Of a DNA stretch of 64,000 nt, positions 50,472 through 57,979 are shown one piece after another; position 1 is the stretch's first letter, and each line of letters begins with the position of its first letter. Below the pieces are notes generated by a model that saw nothing but the letters and a program-made list of their open reading frames with translations, was not told where the DNA came from and did not search any database. The translations under genes and the position numbers were made by a program. Origin of the DNA: Leadbetterella sp035299025 (GTDB lineage Bacteria; Bacteroidota; Bacteroidia; Cytophagales; Spirosomataceae). The stretch spans positions 1,501,940-1,565,939 of the forward strand of contig DATGXK010000007.1 of the NCBI GenBank assembly GCA_035299025.1, read 5' to 3'.

Positions 50472-51662
50472 TCAAGACATGAGCTCCATCACCGCCATAT
50501 AGGCCATTAGGCCAGGTCCAATTTCCAAAGCCGCCTCATCTATATCAAAAGTGGGCGTGTGTACACCTGAAACTATCCCCTTCTCTTCATTTCTGGTGCC
50601 TAAGCGGTAAAAACATGCGTCGACTTTCTGGCTGTAAAAAGCAAAATCTTCACCTCCCATCCACAGGTCGAGCTCGACAATATTTTCGGCACCGACGTAG
50701 TCAGAAGCATAAGTTCTGAGTTTTTGAGTAAGTTGTGGATTATTCTGCAGAAATGGGTAACCCTTCACAATCCAAAATTCACATTTTGCTCCCATGGCTT
50801 CGGCCATTCCTTCAGCCATTTTTTTCATTCTTTGTAAACCTTCGGCACGCCAGTTTTCGTCCATACATCTAAACGTACCCTCTATATAAACTTCATTGGG
50901 GATGATATTTGTTGCTCCTTCAGCCACAAACTTACCAAAGGTCAATACAGACGGAAAAGCAGGATTTTTGTTTCGAGATATAATTTGTTGTAGAGAAACT
51001 ATGATGTGCGAAGCCACCACAATCGGATCTACAGCCTGATGTGGAGCGGCTCCGTGCCCGCCCTTACCGATAACCCGCATATAAACCTCATCTGTACTGG
51101 CCATGTACATACCTTCTCTGAAACCAATTTTACCGACGGGGATATTGGGAGCCACATGTTGGCCAATTATAGCGTTTACCTGCGGACTTTGCAAAACACC
51201 CTCTTCAATCATCAAAGACGCACCGCCCGGTGCTTTTTCCTCGGCAGGTTGAAAAATCAATTTAATAGTGCCCTCAAAGTCTTCCCTAAGTTCGGCCAAT
51301 ATTCTCGCAGCTCCCAGCAATGACGAAGTGTGAACATCATGACCACAGGCGTGCATAACACCCTCATTTTTAGATTTATAAACTACATCATTTTCTTCGA
51401 AAATCGGAAGAGCATCCATGTCCGCTCTCAATGCGATGGTTTTTTTCTGATGATTTCTGCCCTTAACCAAGGCTATCAAACCAGTACCGGCAACACCTTC
51501 TGTTACCTCAAGACCAATATTTCTCAGTTCAGATGAAATAAATTTGGCTGTTTCAAACTCACAAAACGAAAGTTCTGGATTTTGGTGCAAATGCCTTCTC
51601 AAACCTACTGTTCTGCCACTATTTTGGTTTGCTAATTTCTTTATTTTCTCTAAAACCGACAT
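50472..51662 (-). CDS. M20-family amidohydrolase (hippurate hydrolase/aminoacylase type)
   Basis: A 396-residue cytoplasmic zinc metallopeptidase of the M20D group. Metal ligands are recognisable: MHACGHDVHTSSLLGAA (about 103-118, H-x-H type), QPAEEKAPGGASLMIEEG (E-E pair, about 138-156), IIGQHVAPNIPVG and DLWMGGEDFAFYSQ near 335. It removes acyl groups from N-acyl amino acids or related amides. No signal peptide. It starts at ATG 51662, 147 bp from the divergent gluconokinase/6PGDH fusion gene, so the two share a promoter region. Confidence 0.9.
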   Translation of the reverse strand: MSVLEKIKKLANQNSGRTVGLRRHLHQNPELSFCEFETAKFISSELRNIGLEVTEGVAGTGLIALVKGRNHQKKTIALRADMDALPIFEENDVVYKSKNEGVMHACGHDVHTSSLLGAARILAELREDFEGTIKLIFQPAEEKAPGGASLMIEEGVLQSPQVNAIIGQHVAPNIPVGKIGFREGMYMASTDEVYMRVIGKGGHGAAPHQAVDPIVVASHIIVSLQQIISRNKNPAFPSVLTFGKFVAEGATNIIPNEVYIEGTFRCMDENWRAEGLQRMKKMAEGMAEAMGAKCEFWIVKGYPFLQNNPQLTQKLRTYASDYVGAENIVELDLWMGGEDFAFYSQKVDACFYRLGTRNEEKGIVSGVHTPTFDIDEAALEIGPGLMAYMAVMELMS

Positions 51663-51784
51663 ATCTTTTGATTTTTAAACTCAAAATTAAAGCTATCAAA
51701 TCAAACATTTGGAGAATGTCCAAATTAAATTGAAGTTTTTTGGTTTTTTCAAGTACAATAAGCAGTTTTTAGTCAAAAACACTA

Positions 51785-51792
51785 TAATTTTG
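51785..51792 (+). promoter_or_regulatory. Candidate -7 element for the gntK-gnd fusion
   Basis: TAATTTTG fits TAnnTTTG and lies 16 bp before the probable TTG start. No -33 box is clear. Confidence 0.35.
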
Positions 51793-51808
51793 AGAAAAAA
51801 TATAAAGT

Positions 51809-53692
51809 TTGGATAATAGAATTTATGTGATAATGGGTGTTTCTGGTAGCGGCAAAACTACTTTGGGGGCTTTATTGGCTGAAAGACTGGGTGTAGAATT
51901 CTTTGATGGTGATGATTTCCATTCGGCTGCCAACATAGCCAAAATGTCGGCCGGCACCCCTCTTACAGACGAGGACAGATATGAATGGTTGACAAGTATA
52001 AATGCCAAAGCGGTTGATCTCTCCCAAAAAAGTAAGTCGGGGATTTTTGCTTGCTCGGCCCTAAAATCAAAATATCGCGACATTCTACTTGAAAACCTCA
52101 ACGAAAAACTTGTTTTTATTTACCTAAAAGGTACAAAAGAAGTTATTCAAGCAAGAATGAATGCCCGAAAAGGTCATTTCATGCCAAGTCAATTACTTGA
52201 TTCACAATTTGATACATTAGAAGAACCAACCAATGCTCTCGACATAGACTTGAGCAAATCTCCCGAAGAAATGATACAGCAAACACTCGACAAAATAGCC
52301 AGAAGTGAATTTGGATTAGTAGGTTTGGGCGTAATGGGAAAAAGTTTAGCCCGAAATCTTGCTGGAAAAGGTGTAAAACTCTCGCTTTTCAACCGATATG
52401 TAAAAGATAAAGAAGAGAATGTAGCAAATAATTTTATCCAAAATTTCGCAGAACTAAGCCAGGCAAGAGGATTTGAAGATTTGGAGCAGTTCTGCAATTC
52501 TCTCCAAACTCCCAGAAAGATTTTTTTGATGATAAAAGCTGGTCCAGAAACGGATGAGTTTATAGAACGAATAGTGCCATTTTTGGAAAAAGAAGATGTC
52601 TTGATTGACGGTGGCAATTCTCACTTCAAAGACAGCAAACGTAGAATAGATTATTTGTCTGCCCAAGGAATTCACTTTATTGGCACTGGTGTATCTGGTG
52701 GTGAAGAAGGTGCATTGAAGGGCCCGTCTATTATGCCATCAGGCGATGCCTCGGCCTATCGCTACGTAGAACCATTTCTGGATAAAATAGCGGCGAAAGA
52801 CAAAAATGGTGACAGTTGTTGTACCTATATAGGCCCTGATGGTTCTGGGCATTTTATAAAAATGGTGCATAATGGTGTAGAATATGCCGAAATGCAGCTT
52901 ATAGCAGAGGTTTATGCATTATTAAGATACAAAAACCAAATGAGCCCAGACGAAATCTCGAAGGTGTTTTCGGAATGGAACAATGGCGAACTCATGAGTT
53001 ATTTGTTGGAAATTTCAGCCAAAATCCTGAGTAAAAAAGAGAACGAAAACTGGCTGATTGATCTTATTCTGGACCAAGCAGGAAACAAAGGAACAGGCAA
53101 CTGGACCACCGTAACGGCTACCGAAATGGGTCTGCCAGCTACTTTAATTACCTCGGCCTTATTTGCAAGATATATCTCTACGATAAGGGAGAAATATTTG
53201 CAGGAAAATCAGAATATAGCGGATATCGGAGTTAAAATAGACCTGGAAAGTGTTAAAAATGCCTATAAATTAGCAAGAATCATTAATCATCAGCAGGGAT
53301 TTGGGCTTATCAAAGCTGCTTCGGATGAGAACCATTGGAGCCTTAATATGTCGGAAATAGCCAGAATTTGGACAAACGGATGCATCATAAGAAGTACATT
53401 GATGGAAAATCTTAAAAGTTATTTTACAGTTTCGGAGGACCTTTTAGATGTGACTGAAATTCAGAATGATATTTTGAAATTAAAATCAAGTTTGAAGGCT
53501 TTTTGCATGGCTTCGTTGGAGGCAGAATTGCCAGTTCCGTGTATGTTGGCCGCTAATGACTTCATTAACTCTTTGAACGGCAGCATAAAAACTGCCAATG
53601 TTATACAGGCTCAAAGAGACTTTTTTGGAGCACATACCTACCAAAGAGTCGACGCTGAACGCGGAAAATACTTCCACACCATCTGGGAGTAA
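51809..53692 (+). CDS. Gluconokinase / 6-phosphogluconate dehydrogenase fusion
   Basis: A 627-residue two-enzyme fusion. Residues 1-165 are a gluconokinase with P-loop GVSGSGKT (10-17), DGDDFH (33-38) and LTDEDRYEW. Residues about 168-627 are 6-phosphogluconate dehydrogenase: NADP loop GLGVMG (172-177), GTGVSGGEEGA, and GSGHFIKMVHNGVEYAEM with K351, H354, N355 and E358 at the expected spacing. The two consecutive reactions (gluconate to 6-phosphogluconate to ribulose 5-phosphate) would be joined in one chain. The only start that keeps the P-loop intact is TTG at 51809, because the next ATG (codon 9) directly precedes it. Domain boundaries are seen from motifs. Confidence 0.93.
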   Translation: MDNRIYVIMGVSGSGKTTLGALLAERLGVEFFDGDDFHSAANIAKMSAGTPLTDEDRYEWLTSINAKAVDLSQKSKSGIFACSALKSKYRDILLENLNEKLVFIYLKGTKEVIQARMNARKGHFMPSQLLDSQFDTLEEPTNALDIDLSKSPEEMIQQTLDKIARSEFGLVGLGVMGKSLARNLAGKGVKLSLFNRYVKDKEENVANNFIQNFAELSQARGFEDLEQFCNSLQTPRKIFLMIKAGPETDEFIERIVPFLEKEDVLIDGGNSHFKDSKRRIDYLSAQGIHFIGTGVSGGEEGALKGPSIMPSGDASAYRYVEPFLDKIAAKDKNGDSCCTYIGPDGSGHFIKMVHNGVEYAEMQLIAEVYALLRYKNQMSPDEISKVFSEWNNGELMSYLLEISAKILSKKENENWLIDLILDQAGNKGTGNWTTVTATEMGLPATLITSALFARYISTIREKYLQENQNIADIGVKIDLESVKNAYKLARIINHQQGFGLIKAASDENHWSLNMSEIARIWTNGCIIRSTLMENLKSYFTVSEDLLDVTEIQNDILKLKSSLKAFCMASLEAELPVPCMLAANDFINSLNGSIKTANVIQAQRDFFGAHTYQRVDAERGKYFHTIWE

Positions 53693-53739
53693 AATTTTGG
53701 AATACATTTTGCGTTAAAATCAAAAACGATTTGATAAAA

Positions 53740-54270
53740 ATGAGGATAAAATTGATACTTATGTTTTTGGTCATGGCCAGCATTGCCGCAAATGCCCAAA
53801 CCAAAATCAATTGGCTGAGTATAGAGGAAGCTTATGCCAAGCAGAAAATTACACCAAAAAAAATACTAATAGACGTGTACACAGGCTGGTGTGGTTGGTG
53901 CAAAGTGATGGATAGGGAAACCTTTACCAACTCTGATGTGATAAAGTATGTAAACCAAAACTACTACGCCGTAAAGCTCGATGCTGAAAGTAAAAAAGAC
54001 ATAAAAATTGGCCCGAAAGTATATAAATATGATGCGGCCAATCGATCCAACGAAGCGGCCATAGCTCTTCTGCAGGGTCAAATGAGCTACCCGAGTATTG
54101 TATATCTTGATGAAGCTTTTAACATGATACAACCTGTGCCAGGCTACATGAATGCCAAAGATTTTCACCAAATCATAACTTACTTTGGTGGAAATTATCA
54201 TAAAAAAGAGCAATACGATAACTACAAAAACCTTACTTACAACAAGTTATATAACAAAAAAAGGATATAA
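53740..54270 (+). CDS. Exported thioredoxin-fold protein with CGWC site
   Basis: ATG at 53740 gives 176 residues; a TTG three codons upstream is an alternative. Signal peptide MRIKLILMFLVMASIAANAQ, then a thioredoxin-7/DUF255-like domain with DVYTGWCGWCKVMD (C51 and C54), ETFTNSDVIKYVNQNYYAVKLDA and a cis-proline loop MSYPSIVYLD. It should act in the periplasm as a thiol oxidoreductase or isomerase. It follows the fusion gene by 47 bp in the same direction and could be part of its transcript, although the two roles are unrelated. Confidence 0.85.
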   Translation: MRIKLILMFLVMASIAANAQTKINWLSIEEAYAKQKITPKKILIDVYTGWCGWCKVMDRETFTNSDVIKYVNQNYYAVKLDAESKKDIKIGPKVYKYDAANRSNEAAIALLQGQMSYPSIVYLDEAFNMIQPVPGYMNAKDFHQIITYFGGNYHKKEQYDNYKNLTYNKLYNKKRI

Positions 54271-54286
54271 AATCCCTTTTTTGTTT
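54253..54286. terminator. Bidirectional terminator between the thioredoxin-like gene and hslU
   Basis: AACAAAAAAAGGAT pairs with ATCCCTTTTTTGTT (one mismatch) over 14 positions with loop ATAAA. A-tract and T-tract flanks let it work on either strand. It overlaps the last codons of the thioredoxin-like gene. Confidence 0.65.
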
Positions 54287-54329
54287 ATGAAGACCTTGTC
54301 ATCTTTTCACCCAAAAAAGACGATGATAT

Positions 54330-55706
54330 TTACAAAATATACTGACTTAAATCTTTGTTTTTGATTAAACTCGAAAGTTTGTCAGACACCATTTCTTTTG
54401 ATATTTCTATACTAGAACCAGCCGTAATGCTCTCCGGCACATCAAAGAGTATGTCATTCAACAAATGCGACATGACCGTTTGCAAACGTCTCGCACCAAT
54501 GTTTTCTACCTCAGAGTTGGCCTGAAAAGCCAGTGATGCCAGTTCACGTAATGATTCGTCGCTAAAAGTGAGTGTAACACCCTCAGCCTCAAGCATGGCC
54601 ACATACTGCTTGGTTAGTGCATTTTTAGGCGTTTTAAGGATATGATAGAAATTATCTTCGGTCAAAGATTCTAATTCTACACGAATAGGAAAACGTCCTT
54701 GGAGTTCAGGAATCAAATCAGAAGGTTTGGAAACATGAAACGCCCCAGCAGCTATGAATAAAATATGGTCAGTTTTGATGGCACCGTGTTTGGTATTTAC
54801 GGTAGAGCCTTCCACTATCGGTAGCAAATCTCTTTGAACTCCCTCCCTACTCACATCAGGGCCCGACTTTCCACCTGAAGAAGCTATTTTATCTATTTCG
54901 TCAATAAAAATCATTCCCAAGTTTTCAGCCTTCCAAATGGCTTCGTCTTTTACTTCGTCCATGTCTATTAGTTTAGCCGACTCTTCCTCCATCAAAATTT
55001 TTCTGGCCTCTGCTATGGTCACTTTTCGTTTTTTATTGCCTTTGGGCATAAACCCTCCAATCATTTCCTGGATGTTCATCATTGAAACATCGTCTATAGG
55101 GCCACCCATAACGCCTATTGGAGCCACATTTCCGCCCGCCACGTCTATCTCAATCTTCCTATTGTCTAAATCTCCGTTTTTGAGTTTATTTCTAAAGGCT
55201 TCCCTGGTCTCTTGGTTCAGTTCTTCGTCCTCTTGGGCGTCTAAATCTATATCGGTTTTTTGTGTGTTTGTTTTCTTAACAGGCGGAATCAAAATATTCA
55301 AAATCTTGTCTTCCACAGCCTCTGAGGCTTTTATTTTCACCTCTTCTTTCTTTTTGGTTTTAACTATGTTGATACTCTGCTCTACCAAATCCCGCACCAT
55401 ACTTTCAACATCCCGACCCACATAACCCACCTCCGTAAATTTTGAAGCCTCCACTTTGGTAAAAGGAGCATCGGCTATTTTGGCCAATCTGCGAGCTATT
55501 TCGGTTTTCCCAACTCCCGTAGAGCCTATCATCAGAATATTGTTAGGGATGATTTCTTGCTGCATCTCAGGTGTGGCATTCATCCTTCTCCAACGGTTTC
55601 GTAGTGCTATGGCCACGTTCTTTTTAGCGTCTTTTTGACCAATGATGTATTTGTCTAATTCGGCAACTATCTGACCTGGAGTAAGATTATCTATTATTTT
55701 GTTCAT
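54330..55706 (-). CDS. hslU: ATP-dependent protease ATPase subunit HslU
   Basis: A 458-residue AAA+ unfoldase that feeds substrates to the HslV peptidase. N-terminal LTPGQIVAELDKYIIGQKDAKKNVAIALRNRWRR is diagnostic. The Walker A loop is GSTGVGKT (61-68), with Ser where most HslU have Pro; the pore loop is GYVG (94-97); Walker B is FIDEIDKIA near 270. The C-terminal tail LSQYIL is the HslV-docking tail. The partner gene hslV is not in the window, which is unusual because they are usually adjacent. Confidence 0.96.
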   Translation of the reverse strand: MNKIIDNLTPGQIVAELDKYIIGQKDAKKNVAIALRNRWRRMNATPEMQQEIIPNNILMIGSTGVGKTEIARRLAKIADAPFTKVEASKFTEVGYVGRDVESMVRDLVEQSINIVKTKKKEEVKIKASEAVEDKILNILIPPVKKTNTQKTDIDLDAQEDEELNQETREAFRNKLKNGDLDNRKIEIDVAGGNVAPIGVMGGPIDDVSMMNIQEMIGGFMPKGNKKRKVTIAEARKILMEEESAKLIDMDEVKDEAIWKAENLGMIFIDEIDKIASSGGKSGPDVSREGVQRDLLPIVEGSTVNTKHGAIKTDHILFIAAGAFHVSKPSDLIPELQGRFPIRVELESLTEDNFYHILKTPKNALTKQYVAMLEAEGVTLTFSDESLRELASLAFQANSEVENIGARRLQTVMSHLLNDILFDVPESITAGSSIEISKEMVSDKLSSLIKNKDLSQYIL

Positions 55707-55799
55707 TCAGTTTTATTTAGAATTTCAGTACAAAAAAACACAAAAATTGAGGGTTTTCAATGGGAATTTTGAGGAAATTGAAATATGGCTTATGATTAA

Positions 55800-55839
55800 A
55801 ACAAAAGCACCCAATCTTCAAATTATGAAAATTAGGTGC
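55800..55839 (-). terminator. Strong terminator after the T9SS surface protein gene
   Basis: On the minus strand a 14-bp stem (arms 55807-55820 and 55826-55839, two wobbles) over TAATT is followed by TTTTGTTTT. It lies 50 bp beyond the stop of the gene at 55890. Confidence 0.8.
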
Positions 55840-55889
55840 AAAAAGTTTTTTTAAGAGCAATGCAAGGAAAATATTTTGCTCTGATAGTG

Positions 55890-57860
55890 CTATTGGTGAG
55901 AAACCACAATTTTCTGGCTAAAAGTACGAATACCATCTATGATAAGGCTGTAGAAATAGGTTCCATCTACCCATCTGTTGGTCTCTACTTTGGTAGAGTA
56001 GCTATTTTTGGGTAATTCAATAAACTTCATCTGCTTTCCGTTGACATTTGAGAAATTCAAAGCTGCTTTTACAGCAGTCTTCGGTAATCTGTACTCTACT
56101 GTCAACAAGTCATTAACGGGATTGGGATAAGCCTTAGCAGAAGTTATTTCGCCTAGGTCACCTTGAGGAAGCATAAGCGGATTGTCACAATCGCACACTT
56201 CCTCGCCATTAAATTTCCCAGGTTTTTCGTTGGCCAATTCTTTCAGATAGGCTTTTACGGTAGGGCCAACGGTTTTGGTTTTTTTATCACGAAAAGCTAC
56301 GTAATATACGCCAGGCTTTGTGGCTCTAAATTTCTTTCCTTTGTGCAATTGTTTGGTTCCAAGTTCGTCTTCGTACCAAACTATATCCGTACCTTCTTCT
56401 TTGGTAATTACCAAGAAAGCGGGTGGCATTTGATCGTCATTTATAAATTGGGTGGTTTCGTCCAAAACAGGCATTCCGATGGGTTTGGTGCAGTTTGGAG
56501 CATTTACAATTCTTACGTTTCTGCATTTGCCCGTTAAATCGCTCGAAACCAAGGTAACATTTGGCATGAAGGCCGGAATGTTTTCGATTCTATAGGAACT
56601 ATTGCCCAAGGAAGTCACGAAACCCGAACTTGAAGTAAGGGGAAGCGTGTTTATTCTGCTCAAATAATTGGTTAATACGGGAAAATTGAGGTTCGACATC
56701 GCAAAAAAGACTTTCTCGATAAGACTGTATTTGTCATTTTCGAGATGAATTACTATGTTATAACTATCTACAGTGGTGTTGCAGTACACCGAATCAACCA
56801 CAATTGGCGGCCCAGAACAAGATTCCACAATTACTGGGCAACAACTGCTGATGTTGCAGTCACCCACTTTTTTTGAAAATGAAAACTCCCCGCCTTGCTT
56901 GATGGTGAGCGAGCTGTCGGGATTAATAACCGCCAAGGCCGGATTGGTACGCTCGTTTATTTCAGAAAAATTACCAGAGGCATCTTTGTAATACCATTTT
57001 ATGCCTTTGTATTGTTTTAAAACCATTTTATACACCTCTTCGGAGTTGATAGCGATAGGAACCGTGACACAACTTGTACCACTGCGTTTTCCTCCTACTA
57101 TCCCTGAGGCTTGGGCATCGTCAAAATCAAATATTTTATCGCCTTCTTGAGAGATATAAGAAGACAAATAAGACAATCCTGTAGCTTTTACTTTCAAACG
57201 TAAAACCAATTTTACTACCTGGCCACCACTTAGTTTGCCCACTCGCCAGATATTTCCAATGGAAGTGTAGGCTCCTTTCTCGGTATAAAAGTTAACTGTC
57301 TCTAGGCTAAGACTTTGAATAAGTCTTACTTCGATATCTTCGGATGTCTTGGTTCCTTTGTTTTGAACCAAAGCGGTAAAAGTGACTATATCGCCAATTT
57401 TTGGTGTTGAATTATCCATGCCTTGTACTAGTTCCACTGTGGCATAGTCTCTGTCAACCGCAAAATTCATGTGTTCGAACGTGACTATTTCATCTGTATA
57501 ACAATCTGCACCACCGTTGTACAGTCTTATTCTATAGATTTTTTTTCCTGTTGGATTAGAAATGTTTTTTATTTCTATTTCAGATAGTCCATCGGGTAAC
57601 TTCACTGATTGAGCAAAATCAAAGGGTGTATTGTTGCCCTCGATAATTTCGTAATGGGTGGTATAATCAATAGCGGTAATTAATAGTCTTGCGTCGCTTG
57701 TTGTAGGAGATGTTACGTCATTGTGTCTAGTGGTGAATGTTGGGCGTTTACAAACAAACTGAGTGGAGTCATTTTCTATTGCCATGCTGGTTTGCATAGA
57801 AATAAAAAATATTCCGAACAGAATAATGGAGTTTTTTAAGATGGGATAAAGGAAATTCAT
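55890..57860 (-). CDS. DUF11-domain surface protein with T9SS type A sorting domain
   Basis: A 656-residue secreted protein. Signal peptide MNFLYPILKNSIILFGIFFISMQTSMA; a DUF11-like domain at about 135-240 (DIVTFTALVQNKGTKTSEDIEVRLIQ); several Cys-rich or Ig-like segments in the middle; and a C-terminal T9SS sorting domain (AYPNPVNDLLTVEYRLPKTAVKAAL, then NRWVDGTYFYSLIIDGIRTFSQKIVV), about 575-656. It should be carried across the outer membrane by the type IX machinery and anchored on the surface. It is the last of a three-gene minus-strand cluster, 119 bp after its neighbour, with its own terminator. Confidence 0.88.
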   Translation of the reverse strand: MNFLYPILKNSIILFGIFFISMQTSMAIENDSTQFVCKRPTFTTRHNDVTSPTTSDARLLITAIDYTTHYEIIEGNNTPFDFAQSVKLPDGLSEIEIKNISNPTGKKIYRIRLYNGGADCYTDEIVTFEHMNFAVDRDYATVELVQGMDNSTPKIGDIVTFTALVQNKGTKTSEDIEVRLIQSLSLETVNFYTEKGAYTSIGNIWRVGKLSGGQVVKLVLRLKVKATGLSYLSSYISQEGDKIFDFDDAQASGIVGGKRSGTSCVTVPIAINSEEVYKMVLKQYKGIKWYYKDASGNFSEINERTNPALAVINPDSSLTIKQGGEFSFSKKVGDCNISSCCPVIVESCSGPPIVVDSVYCNTTVDSYNIVIHLENDKYSLIEKVFFAMSNLNFPVLTNYLSRINTLPLTSSSGFVTSLGNSSYRIENIPAFMPNVTLVSSDLTGKCRNVRIVNAPNCTKPIGMPVLDETTQFINDDQMPPAFLVITKEEGTDIVWYEDELGTKQLHKGKKFRATKPGVYYVAFRDKKTKTVGPTVKAYLKELANEKPGKFNGEEVCDCDNPLMLPQGDLGEITSAKAYPNPVNDLLTVEYRLPKTAVKAALNFSNVNGKQMKFIELPKNSYSTKVETNRWVDGTYFYSLIIDGIRTFSQKIVVSHQ

Positions 57861-57911
57861 AGAGAATTTTTCCGTTTATTTAGATTTAGATTCTTTTTTA
57901 CTTTTTGTTGT

Positions 57912-57953
57912 AAAAAGTAAATACCCGAAGGTTTATTTTCAGGTATTTACTTT
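57912..57953 (-). terminator. Terminator after the middle surface-protein gene
   Basis: On the minus strand a 12-bp stem (arms 57914-57925 and 57942-57953) with a 16-base loop, followed by five Ts. It lies 27 bp past the stop at 57980. Confidence 0.7.
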
Positions 57954-57979
57954 ATTCTTGAGCGTATTTTCTCTAAGAA

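Noticed and set aside
54937..55425. Plus-strand 162-codon ORF inside hslU
   Set aside because: Antisense to HslU, serine- and phenylalanine-rich product with no family; typical shadow.
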